In this document: positions 36,981-45,798 of the stretch, one piece after another | How positions within the stretch are numbered: position 1 is the first letter of the stretch | Layout of the letters: each line of letters begins with the position of its first letter | Assembly: GCA_965248035.1 (NCBI GenBank) | Contig: OZ252054.1 | Span: 2,370,620-2,434,619, forward strand | Length of the DNA: 64,000 bases | From: BJGV01 sp964194745 | GTDB taxonomy: Bacteria > Pseudomonadota > Gammaproteobacteria > Burkholderiales > Nitrosomonadaceae | Reading direction: 5' to 3' | Notes under the pieces: generated by a model | Told to the model about the DNA's origin: nothing | The model's input: the letters and a program-made list of their open reading frames with translations, nothing else | The model's database searches: none | Program-made: the position numbers and the translations under genes

Positions 36981-37394
36981 ATGATAGGAATTTTAATTAT
37001 TTCTCATGATGGCCTTGGTGACAGTTTGATCCATTGTGTCAATCACGTCATGGGAAAAAGGCCGAAATATCTAATGCATCTTGGCGTCACTATCCAGGAT
37101 GACCCCGATGTTACAGTTCCCAAAGCACTAGAATTATTAAGGCAGCTTGATCGTGGTGACGGTGTGTTGATATTGAGTGATATCTGTGGCGCTACACCAT
37201 GCAATATTGCCAGCCGATTAGTAAGTCTCGGTAGTGTGGAATGTCTCGCTGGGGTCAATCTATCCATGTTAGTACGTGCGCTTACTTATCGTAATGAACC
37301 CCTAGAGGTAGTAGTGGAAAAAGCACTAACTGGTGGTAAGGAAGGGGTGATGCGTATTTATACGAGACCTAGTGATGCAACACAGGGAGGTTGA
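36981..37394 (+). CDS. PTS mannose-family EIIA component
   Basis: 137 residues. The phospho-acceptor is His9 in LIISHDGLGDSL; the fold motif is GVLILSDICGATPCNIA. It accepts phosphate from HPr. No EIIB, EIIC or EIID gene follows, so the protein is probably regulatory. Overlaps ptsH by about 20 bp. Confidence 0.88.
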   Translation: MIGILIISHDGLGDSLIHCVNHVMGKRPKYLMHLGVTIQDDPDVTVPKALELLRQLDRGDGVLILSDICGATPCNIASRLVSLGSVECLAGVNLSMLVRALTYRNEPLEVVVEKALTGGKEGVMRIYTRPSDATQGG

Positions 37395-37644
37395 AATTAT
37401 TAATAAACTGGGACTTCATGCGCGCGCAGCCGCAAAGATCACGCAGTTAGCTGGCAAATTCCAGAGTGAGGTGTGGCTGTCCCGCAATGACCGTAAGGTT
37501 AACGCGAAAAGCATCATGGGGGTGATGATGCTGGCCGCGAACAAAGGCTCTACCATAAATATTGAAACCATTGGTTCGGATGAAACCGAGGCGATGCTCG
37601 AGCTGGTAAATCTGATTGGTGATTATTTCGGGGAAGATAAATGA
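37375..37644 (+). CDS. ptsH: Phosphocarrier protein HPr
   Basis: 89 residues with GLHARAAAK. Starting at ATG 37375 places the phospho-histidine at residue 15, as in other HPr proteins; the GTG at 37372 is less likely. The regulatory serine region KSIMGVMMLAA is present. Overlaps EIIA upstream and ptsI downstream (ATGA). Confidence 0.93.
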   Translation: MQHREVEIINKLGLHARAAAKITQLAGKFQSEVWLSRNDRKVNAKSIMGVMMLAANKGSTINIETIGSDETEAMLELVNLIGDYFGEDK

Positions 37645-39368
37645 GCTTTGTACTACACGGTATTGGTGTTTCGGAAGGCATTGCGATAGGGCATGCACAT
37701 CTTGCATCTCATGCCGCTTTAGTGGTTGCGCATCACATATTGCCACGAAATAAGGTTAGCAACGAAATATCTCGACTTGGTGCCGCTTTCACAACAGTAC
37801 GTGAGGAGCTTGAAACGTTACATACCTCTGTTATCAGTGGCCCTGCATCAGCAGAATTCGGAGCTTTTCTTGATTTGCATCGCATGATTCTTGATGATCC
37901 CACGCTCTCCTCTGCAGCTAAAACCTACATTTCTCAGAACCAGTGCAATGCCGAGTGGGCCATTACCCAACAGAGAGATGTATTACTTGCACAGTTTGAA
38001 GAAATTGAGGATGCTTATTTGCGGGAACGGAAAACTGATGTGATCCAGGTAGTGGAACGAGTATTGAAGGCATTGCTAGGACATCCAGGTTACATTCCGC
38101 CCCCTGTAAAGCGTGCTGGCGATAGTATTCTGGTTGCCCACGATTTAAGTCCAGCTGATGTGCTCCAGTACAAGCAGCACCGGTTTACTGCATTTCTTAC
38201 CGACTTGGGCGGATCAACTTCTCACACCGCCATTGTTGCACGTAGCCTAAACATCCCATCTATTGTGGCGTTACATCACGCGCGTCAATTGATTCACGAC
38301 AATGATCTTTTGATTGTGGATGGTAATCAGGGCGTAGTAATTGTCAACCCAGACAAACATGTGTTTTCTGAATACCGGTTACGTCAGAATCAGCTGGAAC
38401 TTGAAAAACAGAAGCTAAAACGTATTAAAACCAAAGTTGCTACAACGCTCGATGGAACAACCGTAGAATTGCACGCTAATATTGAATTGCCTCAGGATAT
38501 AGAGCAGGTGAAAGAGAACGGTGCCACCGGAATCGGCCTGTTTCGCAGTGAGTTTCTTTTTCTCAATCGTGACAATCTGCCTGACGAAGACGAGCAATTT
38601 GAAGCTTATCGTACTGTAGTGCAAAAAATGCGTGGATTGCCAGTGACGATACGCACATTCGATCTAGGTGCCGACAAAAATCTTGATAGCGATAAGCGCG
38701 TTGCAGCTAACCCAGCGTTGGGACTACGTGCTATCCGCCTGAGCTTAGCCGAACCACAAATGTTTTATACGCAACTTCGTGCAATTCTACGAACTTCGCA
38801 TTATGGTCAGGTTCGTATTTTAGTACCGATGCTTTCCAGTGTTTCTGAAATTAGTCAAACGCTGCGCCTGATTGAACGCGCAAAAGAAAGTTTGCAGGAT
38901 GAGAGAGTTCCATTTGACGCTGGCATTCAAATTGGTGGCATGATAGAAATTCCTGCAGCGGCACTATGTCTTGATATTTTTATGCATAAACTTGATTTTT
39001 TATCTATTGGAACCAACGATTTAATTCAGTACACGCTTGCTATAGACCGCACAGATGATACTGTGGCGCACCTGTATGATCCACTGCATCCAGCTGTGTT
39101 GCGGTTGGTAGCACACATTATTCGCAGCGCAAATCACGCTCAAGTTCCAATTGTGGTCTGTGGTGAGATGGCGGGGGACACGTTGTTTACTCGACTATTA
39201 CTGGGTTTCGGGCTACGCCAGTTTTCCATGTTTCCGACACAACTGTTGACTGTGAAACGCCAAGTGCTAAGGAGTCATCTGCCGGATATTATCCATTTTA
39301 CGCAAAAAATACTTAAATCTGATCATCCGGAAAACATTCATACATTATTGACGAAACTGAATAACTAA
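37641..39368 (+). CDS. ptsI: PTS enzyme I
   Basis: 575 residues. The active histidine is in TDLGGSTSHTAIVARSLNIP; the PEP-binding barrel has GLFRSEFLFLNR and SIGTNDLIQYTLAIDR. Phosphorylates HPr from PEP. Full length, third gene of the EIIA-HPr-EI operon. Confidence 0.95.
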   Translation: MSFVLHGIGVSEGIAIGHAHLASHAALVVAHHILPRNKVSNEISRLGAAFTTVREELETLHTSVISGPASAEFGAFLDLHRMILDDPTLSSAAKTYISQNQCNAEWAITQQRDVLLAQFEEIEDAYLRERKTDVIQVVERVLKALLGHPGYIPPPVKRAGDSILVAHDLSPADVLQYKQHRFTAFLTDLGGSTSHTAIVARSLNIPSIVALHHARQLIHDNDLLIVDGNQGVVIVNPDKHVFSEYRLRQNQLELEKQKLKRIKTKVATTLDGTTVELHANIELPQDIEQVKENGATGIGLFRSEFLFLNRDNLPDEDEQFEAYRTVVQKMRGLPVTIRTFDLGADKNLDSDKRVAANPALGLRAIRLSLAEPQMFYTQLRAILRTSHYGQVRILVPMLSSVSEISQTLRLIERAKESLQDERVPFDAGIQIGGMIEIPAAALCLDIFMHKLDFLSIGTNDLIQYTLAIDRTDDTVAHLYDPLHPAVLRLVAHIIRSANHAQVPIVVCGEMAGDTLFTRLLLGFGLRQFSMFPTQLLTVKRQVLRSHLPDIIHFTQKILKSDHPENIHTLLTKLNN

Positions 39369-39404
39369 TTCATTTGGTTATATAATCTCTACTCATGATA
39401 AAAA

Positions 39405-39490
39405 TAATGGAAATACGGTTTCTGTATGACCCATAAATAGTAAGGATACGGGGAACCGAAACCAACATCGGCTTTATTGGTATTTCCGTA
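39405..39490 (+). promoter_or_regulatory. Structured leader upstream of metX
   Basis: Three nested pairings are visible: GGAAATAC (39409-39416) with GTATTTCC (39480-39487), GGTTTC (39417-39422) with GAAACC (39458-39463), and GTAT (39424-39427) with ATAC (39446-39449). The first two stems abut. The element ends about 65 bp before metX. It does not match any S-adenosylmethionine riboswitch I can recall. No T run follows, so it is not a plain terminator of ptsI. Confidence 0.4.
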
Positions 39491-39554
39491 GATCAGCTTT
39501 TATTTTTCATGTGTGGTTTATCCATAGTTAATTTTTTGAACTTTAATTACTTTA

Positions 39555-40682
39555 ATGCGAGATTTAACATCAGTTGATATTGTTGCTTCGAAGAGTGTTC
39601 ACTTTGACGCACCGCTACATTTAAAGAGTGGTTCCGTTCTCGACAGCTACGAGTTAGTGTATGAAACTTATGGGGAGCTTAACGCGGCTAAATCTAACTC
39701 CATACTGATTTGTCATGCGCTCTCTAGCAATCATCATGTAGCGGGTTCTTACGCTGACAATCCCAAGGATATTGGTTGGTGGAACAATATGATTGGTCCT
39801 GGAAAACCAATTGATACACGCAAATTTTTTGTTGTGGGGGTTAATAATCTTGGTGGCTGCCACGGTTCAACTGGTCCTGCCAGCATCAATGCGAAGACTG
39901 GTAGACTTTATGGAGCGGATTTTCCGATGGTAACAGTACAAGATTGGGTTGCGACCCAGGTACAGCTGGCAGACCATCTCGGTATCAAACAGTTTGCGGC
40001 GATAGCTGGAGGTAGTTTGGGTGGGATGCAGGCTTTGCAATGGACGCTTGATTTTCCAGATAGAGTACGACATGCACTGGTCATTGCTGCTGCTGCCAAG
40101 CTAACTGCACAGAACATTGCGTTCAACGATGTTGCGCGCCAGGCGATAATTACAGATCCTGATTTTTATGGTGGGGATTACTGCTCGCATGATGTAGTAC
40201 CACGTCGAGGTCTGCGGCTTGCACGCATGTTGGGACACATTACATATTTATCCGACGATTCGATGGCCAAAAAGTTTGGGCGAGAGTTGCGTAATGGGGC
40301 GCTTGGTTTTGGTTTCGACGTGGAATTCGAAATCGAATCATACTTGCGCTATCAAGGAGATAAATTTGCTGATCAATTTGATGCCAATACCTACTTGCTA
40401 ATGACTAAGGCTCTAGATTATTTTGACCCAGCGCACGATTACAATGGTGATCTGAGAGAGGCGTTCAGTGCTGCTCAAGCAGATTTCCTAGTGCTATCTT
40501 TTACCACGGATTGGCGTTTCTCGCCTGAGCGTTCACGTGCGATCGTCAAAGCATTGCTGGATAACGAGCTAAATGTTAGTTATGCAGAAATCAAGTCCAG
40601 CCATGGACATGACTCCTTCTTAATGGACGACCGCTATTATCATGAGTTGGTGCGAGCTTATATGAATAATATTATTATTTAG
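39555..40682 (+). CDS. metX: Homoserine O-acetyltransferase
   Basis: 375 residues, alpha/beta hydrolase. The nucleophile is in AGGSLGGMQALQW; the Asp and His of the triad are in LSFTTDWRFSPERS and SSHGHDSFL. First committed step of methionine synthesis. O-succinyl transfer is also known in this family for proteobacterial members that sit beside metW, so the acyl donor is uncertain. Confidence 0.9.
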   Translation: MRDLTSVDIVASKSVHFDAPLHLKSGSVLDSYELVYETYGELNAAKSNSILICHALSSNHHVAGSYADNPKDIGWWNNMIGPGKPIDTRKFFVVGVNNLGGCHGSTGPASINAKTGRLYGADFPMVTVQDWVATQVQLADHLGIKQFAAIAGGSLGGMQALQWTLDFPDRVRHALVIAAAAKLTAQNIAFNDVARQAIITDPDFYGGDYCSHDVVPRRGLRLARMLGHITYLSDDSMAKKFGRELRNGALGFGFDVEFEIESYLRYQGDKFADQFDANTYLLMTKALDYFDPAHDYNGDLREAFSAAQADFLVLSFTTDWRFSPERSRAIVKALLDNELNVSYAEIKSSHGHDSFLMDDRYYHELVRAYMNNIII

Positions 40683-41044
40683 AACAGAAGTTCCAGTTAT
40701 TGGTATTTTTTGAGTAATGTGTGCAAACGACCTGCCAGAAGCTACGTGCCTGACGATACGGTATGCTACGTCAGCTTGACGAAGAAGTTTAATGGTTACA
40801 CCCATTTGGCTCCATTACACTCTATATGTCGAATCATAACAGTGCAAGGGGCAGAATAAAGTGTCATGTTTAGACATGGTCCCAACTTGTAAGTCGCATC
40901 TGTTATGCCTAACTGGATGAGACACTAAACTTATATAATTAACATAATAGGACAGCTCGCGTAAGTATGAACGGGATAAAGAGATCAGGTTATTGTTAAT
41001 AATCTTCAATTAGAACCGTGTGAAATTCTACTCTACGAATACTG
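40683..41044. other. Unusual gap between metX and metW
   Basis: 362 bp without a plausible gene. In most betaproteobacteria metX and metW are adjacent or overlap. No insertion-sequence ends or strong hairpin seen. Confidence 0.5.
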
Positions 41045-41662
41045 ATGACAATGACTGATATTACTACTTCATTCACGACATCTAGACCTGATTTTGCTGC
41101 CATTGCTACATTGGTGAAGTCAGGAGCGAAAGTGCTCGATCTTGGCTGTGGTGATGGCTCACTATTACGTTATTTGCGCAGTGTGCGTGATGTCCATGGT
41201 TACGGTGTAGAAATTGACGACGAAAATATTCAGGAATGCTTCAACAATGGGATAAATGTGATTCAGAGCGATCTAGAATCAGGACTATCTAGTTTTGAAT
41301 CAGGATCTTTCGACTATGTGATTTTGTCGCAAACATTGCAGGCGATGAAACATACTGAGGGCATCATAAAGGAAATGATGCGAGTAAGTAAGGAGGGTAT
41401 TGTATCGTTTCCCAACTTTGGATATTGGAAGAACCGTTTGCAGGTAATATTTGGTCATATGCCTGTTTCGGAGGCGTTACCGTATCAGTGGTTTGATACA
41501 CCAAATATTCATCTGTGTACGCTTGGTGATTTTGAGAGATTCTGCCGTCAGCATGGTGCACGTATTCTTGAACGCAGGATCATGAGCGGAGACCATCAAA
41601 TCTCATTTGTTCCTAATCTATTCGGAATGCTGGCGTTTTACCGATTCGAACGGCAAAAGTGA
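41045..41662 (+). CDS. metW: Methionine biosynthesis protein MetW
   Basis: 205 residues, methyltransferase-like fold with VLDLGCGDGSLLRYL (about 30-44) and FPNFGYWKNRLQ. MetW works together with MetX in methionine synthesis; its own reaction is not settled. Ends 12 bp before the convergent ampG. Confidence 0.93.
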   Translation: MTMTDITTSFTTSRPDFAAIATLVKSGAKVLDLGCGDGSLLRYLRSVRDVHGYGVEIDDENIQECFNNGINVIQSDLESGLSSFESGSFDYVILSQTLQAMKHTEGIIKEMMRVSKEGIVSFPNFGYWKNRLQVIFGHMPVSEALPYQWFDTPNIHLCTLGDFERFCRQHGARILERRIMSGDHQISFVPNLFGMLAFYRFERQK

Positions 41663-41674
41663 TAGTTGCCTGCT

Positions 41675-43066
41675 TCACTTGGAATTCGAAGGTATGTCCG
41701 GAACCTTAAATTTTTCTTGTCCAGCTAGCCATACCAACACCAGTACTGGCAAACCGAGTAACGCAGTAGCAGTAAAAAAACTAGCGTAGCCATAAGTATC
41801 GACAAAGTTGCCACTGAATCCGGCGATAAATTTTGGCAGTAACAGCATCACTGAACTGAACAGTGCATACTGTGTGGCAGAATATGCTGAATTAGTCAAT
41901 CCAGAAAGATAGGCGATAAAGGCACTAGTAGCAATGCCGGCCGACAGGTTATCTGCAGAGATAGTGAATACCAATCCTGTTACGTCATGTCCACGTCCAG
42001 CTAGCCAGACGAACAGTAAGTTGGTTGCTGCAGACAACACCGCTCCCAGGAATAACGTTCGCATGATACCGATTTTTGCTGTGAGCACCCCTCCTATGGC
42101 TGCACCCACGATCGTCATGATAACTCCATAGACTTTGGATACAGTGGCTACCTCGTTCTTGGTGTAACCCATATCCACATAAAAAGGGTTACTCATCACC
42201 CCCATTACCACATCGGAGATACGGTAAACAGCTATTAGCGCAAGGATCAGCAATGCACGCTGGTGATGGCGCACGATAAAATCTCGGAACGGTGCAACTA
42301 TCGCACCATACAGCCAAGCTAATATTTGCGTTAGTTGTTCATTCAGATTCCAGTGTGCAATAGCTCTCCTAGCGTGATCTTCATTCTCAGAAATAAGACG
42401 GGTAACAGGAACTTCTGGTTCGCGGATGATTAGAGTAGTGATAATACCTACAGCCATACTTGCAGCCATTACCAAATAGGCAGTGCGCCAGGGTGAGTAG
42501 TCATAAGTAGTCTCTGATGGATCCACCGCCGCTGCTATCCATAGCACTCCTGCAGAAGCTAGTATCATAGCTAGGCGATAGCCAGCCTGATAAGTTGCTG
42601 CCATGGCCCCTTGTAGTCTCAGTGCTACAGCTTCGATTCGATAGGCATCCAGTGCGATATCTTGCGTAGCCGATGCAAAAGCTACTGCTAGGGCAAAAAA
42701 CACCATATGAGTCAAGTTCTCAATAGGATCCGTGCTTGCCATTCCGACTAGTGCGATAGTGATGATTACTTGCGATAGTAGTATCCATGCACGCCGTCGT
42801 CCTAATAATTGAGTCAGTAGTGGCAACCTCAAACGATCTACTAGCGGTGACCACATCCATTTAAAACCATAAGCTAGCCCAATCCAGCTAAAGTAACCGA
42901 TAGTCGAGCGGTCTATGCCTGCTTCTCTTAGCCAGAATGACAGAGTGCCTAATATCAGAAGCAGCGGAAGTCCAGCTGAAAAACCTAGTGTAAGCATTCC
43001 CAACACTCGTGGATGGGTGTAAATACGGAAAGCATGTAGCCAGCCAGATAGGGCTGCAGGCATCAT
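41675..43066 (-). CDS. ampG: AmpG-family muropeptide permease (MFS)
   Basis: 463 residues with about 12-14 membrane helices and the AmpG start motif LGFSAGLPLLLILGTLSFWLREAGID. Imports cell-wall muropeptides through the inner membrane for recycling. Overlaps the upstream xth gene by 4 bp (ATGA). Confidence 0.88.
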   Translation of the reverse strand: MMPAALSGWLHAFRIYTHPRVLGMLTLGFSAGLPLLLILGTLSFWLREAGIDRSTIGYFSWIGLAYGFKWMWSPLVDRLRLPLLTQLLGRRRAWILLSQVIITIALVGMASTDPIENLTHMVFFALAVAFASATQDIALDAYRIEAVALRLQGAMAATYQAGYRLAMILASAGVLWIAAAVDPSETTYDYSPWRTAYLVMAASMAVGIITTLIIREPEVPVTRLISENEDHARRAIAHWNLNEQLTQILAWLYGAIVAPFRDFIVRHHQRALLILALIAVYRISDVVMGVMSNPFYVDMGYTKNEVATVSKVYGVIMTIVGAAIGGVLTAKIGIMRTLFLGAVLSAATNLLFVWLAGRGHDVTGLVFTISADNLSAGIATSAFIAYLSGLTNSAYSATQYALFSSVMLLLPKFIAGFSGNFVDTYGYASFFTATALLGLPVLVLVWLAGQEKFKVPDIPSNSK

Positions 43067-43834
43067 AGGTTGTAGTCGTAGTCAATGATAAGCGGTGAGT
43101 GGTCGGAGAAACGTTCCGCTTTGTAAATCGAAACTTCAGTGGCTTTGCTAGCAATCTTCGGCGAAGCGATCTGATAATCTATGCGCCAGCCTACGTTCTT
43201 TGCCCAGGCTTGCCCTCGGTTGGACCACCATGTGTACTGATTTGGTTCTTGGTTGATTTGCCGGAATACATCTACAAACCTGAGTTTATCGAGAATTTTG
43301 GTAAGCCAGGCACGCTCTTCTGGCAAAAAACCAGAATTCTTTTGATTGGATCGCCAGTTTTTTAGGTCGATTTCCTTATGGGCAATATTCCAGTCACCAC
43401 ATAAAATAACTTCTCTGCCACTTGCTATGAGTTTCTTGAGTAAGGGAAAAAAGTGTTTCAAGAAGAAGAATTTGGCTGTTTGACGGTGTTCACCGCTGGA
43501 ACCAGAAGGAAGATAGACTGAAATTATGCTCAAATGATCAAAGTCAGCACGCAGATAGCGTCCCTCAGCATCAATCTTGGTAATGCCAACACCTTCAATA
43601 ATTTTGTTGGGCTTGCGTCGGCAGAAAATGCCTACCCCACTATATCCTTTTCTTTCAGCACAATGAAAATAGCCGTGGTAGTTATTAGGTGTAAGCATAT
43701 CACTGGTAAAATCAGTAGTTTGGGCTTTCAGTTCTTGCACACACAATGTCTGCTCTTTGTTTTGGTAGCCAGCGGAAAAAACCTTTATTAGAGGCGGAGC
43801 GTACACCATTTAGGTTAAGCGTTATAATTCGCAT
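43063..43834 (-). pseudogene. xth: Exodeoxyribonuclease III, frameshifted in a TG repeat
   Basis: The true start is the ATG at 43834: MRIITLNLNGVRSASNKGFF then KQRADIVC. At GTGTGTGCAAG (near 43733-43743) the frame breaks. One more TG restores VCVQELKAQ, and the rest is intact (ERKGYSGVGIFCR, CGDWNIAHKEIDLKNW, RIDYQIA, SDHSPLI). A later ATG at 43809 is out of frame for the first residues and would lack the N-terminal metal-site residues. A 2-bp contraction of a TG repeat or a sequencing error are the options. Divergent from pyrE, with only 27 bp between the starts. Confidence 0.8.
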
Positions 43835-43861
43835 GTTTGCTTTTTCTGGTTTGTCTTAGTT

Positions 43862-44503
43862 ATGTCTGATTTCCGGCAAGAATTTATCGAGTTTGCCATC
43901 AGCCACAATGTGCTACGTTTTGGTGAATTTAAAACCAAAGCAGGGCGGTTGTCGCCGTATTTTTTTAATGCCGGGCTGTTCAATGATGGCGATTCTTTGC
44001 GTAAGATTGGACAATTTTACGCGAAAGCTATTCTCGCCGCCCAGCTTCCCTTTGACATGTTGTTTGGTCCGGCATACAAGGGTATTCCATTGGTTAGTGC
44101 CGTTTCCATCTCTCTGTCTGAGATAGGGAGCAATTATCCCTTTTGCTTCAATCGAAAGGAAGCAAAAGATCATGGTGAAGGCGGTAGTATAGTCGGTTTG
44201 CCACTTTCTGGACGGGTGCTGATCGTTGACGACGTCATTTCTGCCGGCGTATCAGTACGTGAAACTGTCGATCTTATTCGTGCCTCTGATGCTATGCCCT
44301 GTGGTGTAATCATTGCCCTTGACAGAATGGAACGGGGGAGTGAGGGTCTGTCAGCAGCACAAGAAGTTCGACAGATATATGGGATTCCAGTAGTTAGTAT
44401 CATTAATCTGGACAACTTAATGAACTATTTGCAGGATAGGGATGATCTAGTGCTCAATCTACGTGCGGTAGAAAGTTACCGCGCACAATATGGTGTTGTC
44501 TGA
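43862..44503 (+). CDS. pyrE: Orotate phosphoribosyltransferase
   Basis: 213 residues. The PRPP-binding motif is VLIVDDVISAGVSVRE; the substrate loop NRKEAKDHGEGG is present. Makes orotidine 5'-phosphate in pyrimidine synthesis. Normal length. Confidence 0.95.
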   Translation: MSDFRQEFIEFAISHNVLRFGEFKTKAGRLSPYFFNAGLFNDGDSLRKIGQFYAKAILAAQLPFDMLFGPAYKGIPLVSAVSISLSEIGSNYPFCFNRKEAKDHGEGGSIVGLPLSGRVLIVDDVISAGVSVRETVDLIRASDAMPCGVIIALDRMERGSEGLSAAQEVRQIYGIPVVSIINLDNLMNYLQDRDDLVLNLRAVESYRAQYGVV

Positions 44504-44528
44504 TTAAGAAATTTAACGGGAGTAATCC

Positions 44529-45134
44529 ATGCGTTGGTTTACCATAATTTCGTTTGTCTTTGTATTTGTCTTCATTCAACCAGTGTCTGCCGCTCTTAAG
44601 AAGTGCGTGGATGATAAGGGCAGGACCCAATACTACGACAACATTCCTCCACCAGAGTGTATTGGTAAGGCGACTATTGAGATGAGCGACCACGGTGTGG
44701 TTATCAAGAAAACAAAAGAGGAAGTGGAAGTGAAGGAAGCGAAAGAACAAGCCAAACGCGAAGCGGCAGAGAAGAAGAGAGCCAAGGACAAGAAAAGGCT
44801 TGATACTGCGCTACTTGCCACCTATACCGATAAAAAAGAGATTGATCTTGCTCGTGATCGTAACATTCAGCCGGCAGAGCTGGCTATCAAAGGAATCGAG
44901 CCGCGGCTTAAAGTTTCCCAAGACCGGCTTGAAGTGTTGAGGTTACAATTTGTAGAGGCTCAGAAAACCAAGAGTCCAGTGCTTGCCTCAATCAAGAAAG
45001 AGATGAATTCTGCAGAGAAAGAAGTAGGGTGTTTGAAGGACGAATTAGTGAAGAAGGAGGAAATAGAAAATATCAAGGCTAGATTCAGTTCCGATAGAAA
45101 GCGTTTTATAGAGTTGAAGCAGGGTAAACCTTGA
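44529..45134 (+). CDS. DUF4124-domain exported protein
   Basis: 201 residues: signal peptide ending VSAA, DUF4124-like segment KKCVDDKGRTQYYDNIPPPEC, then a long charged coiled coil (about 60-195). Exported; role unknown in the family. Starts 26 bp after pyrE and may be in its operon. Confidence 0.75.
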   Translation: MRWFTIISFVFVFVFIQPVSAALKKCVDDKGRTQYYDNIPPPECIGKATIEMSDHGVVIKKTKEEVEVKEAKEQAKREAAEKKRAKDKKRLDTALLATYTDKKEIDLARDRNIQPAELAIKGIEPRLKVSQDRLEVLRLQFVEAQKTKSPVLASIKKEMNSAEKEVGCLKDELVKKEEIENIKARFSSDRKRFIELKQGKP

Positions 45135-45310
45135 AGGATAGCAAAGGGTGAGAAATCACTTATCTACAACTTCTAGAAAATATTCAGTTTAAAATTAAGG
45201 AATAAATTTTAATTCTATTACATGTTCACAAAGGGATGCGGGCATTTTGGTATGGCTGTTTAGGTCAGATGAGAATTACCGTGCTACCCCACGATACCTG
45301 TAAGCAGTGA

Positions 45311-45690
45311 TTACCAGTGCCTCTTGGTACAATTCCAGCGGTATAGGAGATGAGCGAAGAGGTTGTACATCAAGCGCGAAAGTTGCTTGAAAACGGGTAC
45401 CCATTACAGTTTAGCGAGCCAGCGCTGTCCGTTCGTTTGTGACCATAGGATGAATGTGTCCGCACCAACATTAAGTTGACCATTAAGGTCTTTGACGTAC
45501 AGCCTCTCCCGAACGTGGTTCAACGAAGCACCAATTTCAGATACTGCCCCTGGATTAGTGTGTACATCAACCCACTCAATATCTTTAATGCCACATGCTT
45601 CCGTGCTTGCGCTGATTCTTGATGCCTGTATTACAAACAGGGCATGCGCTGTTGTAGTAGATCTTGTTGTGAATAACTTGATCAGTATTT
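45311..45690 (-). pseudogene. DCC-family (DUF393) thiol-oxidoreductase-like gene, decayed
   Basis: The CxxC motif of the family is seen in one frame (YYNSACPVCNTGIKNQRKH). The middle is in another frame (EACGIKDIEWVDVHTNPGAV, LYVKDLNGQLNVGADTFI, GQRWLAKL), ending in TAA at 45404. After that stop the same frame continues with WVPVFKQLSRLMYNLFAHLL, typical for the C-terminus of these proteins, to 45311. A frameshift and a nonsense codon, and no clear start, indicate a dead gene. Confidence 0.7.
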
Positions 45691-45798
45691 GTGATATTAA
45701 ATGTATGAGTTGAGCGTACCACTGGTACATATGTTAACGTGAGAGGAGGAGGGAACTTTACTATTGTTTGGATAATTCGGGTTTAATAAAACACAAAA

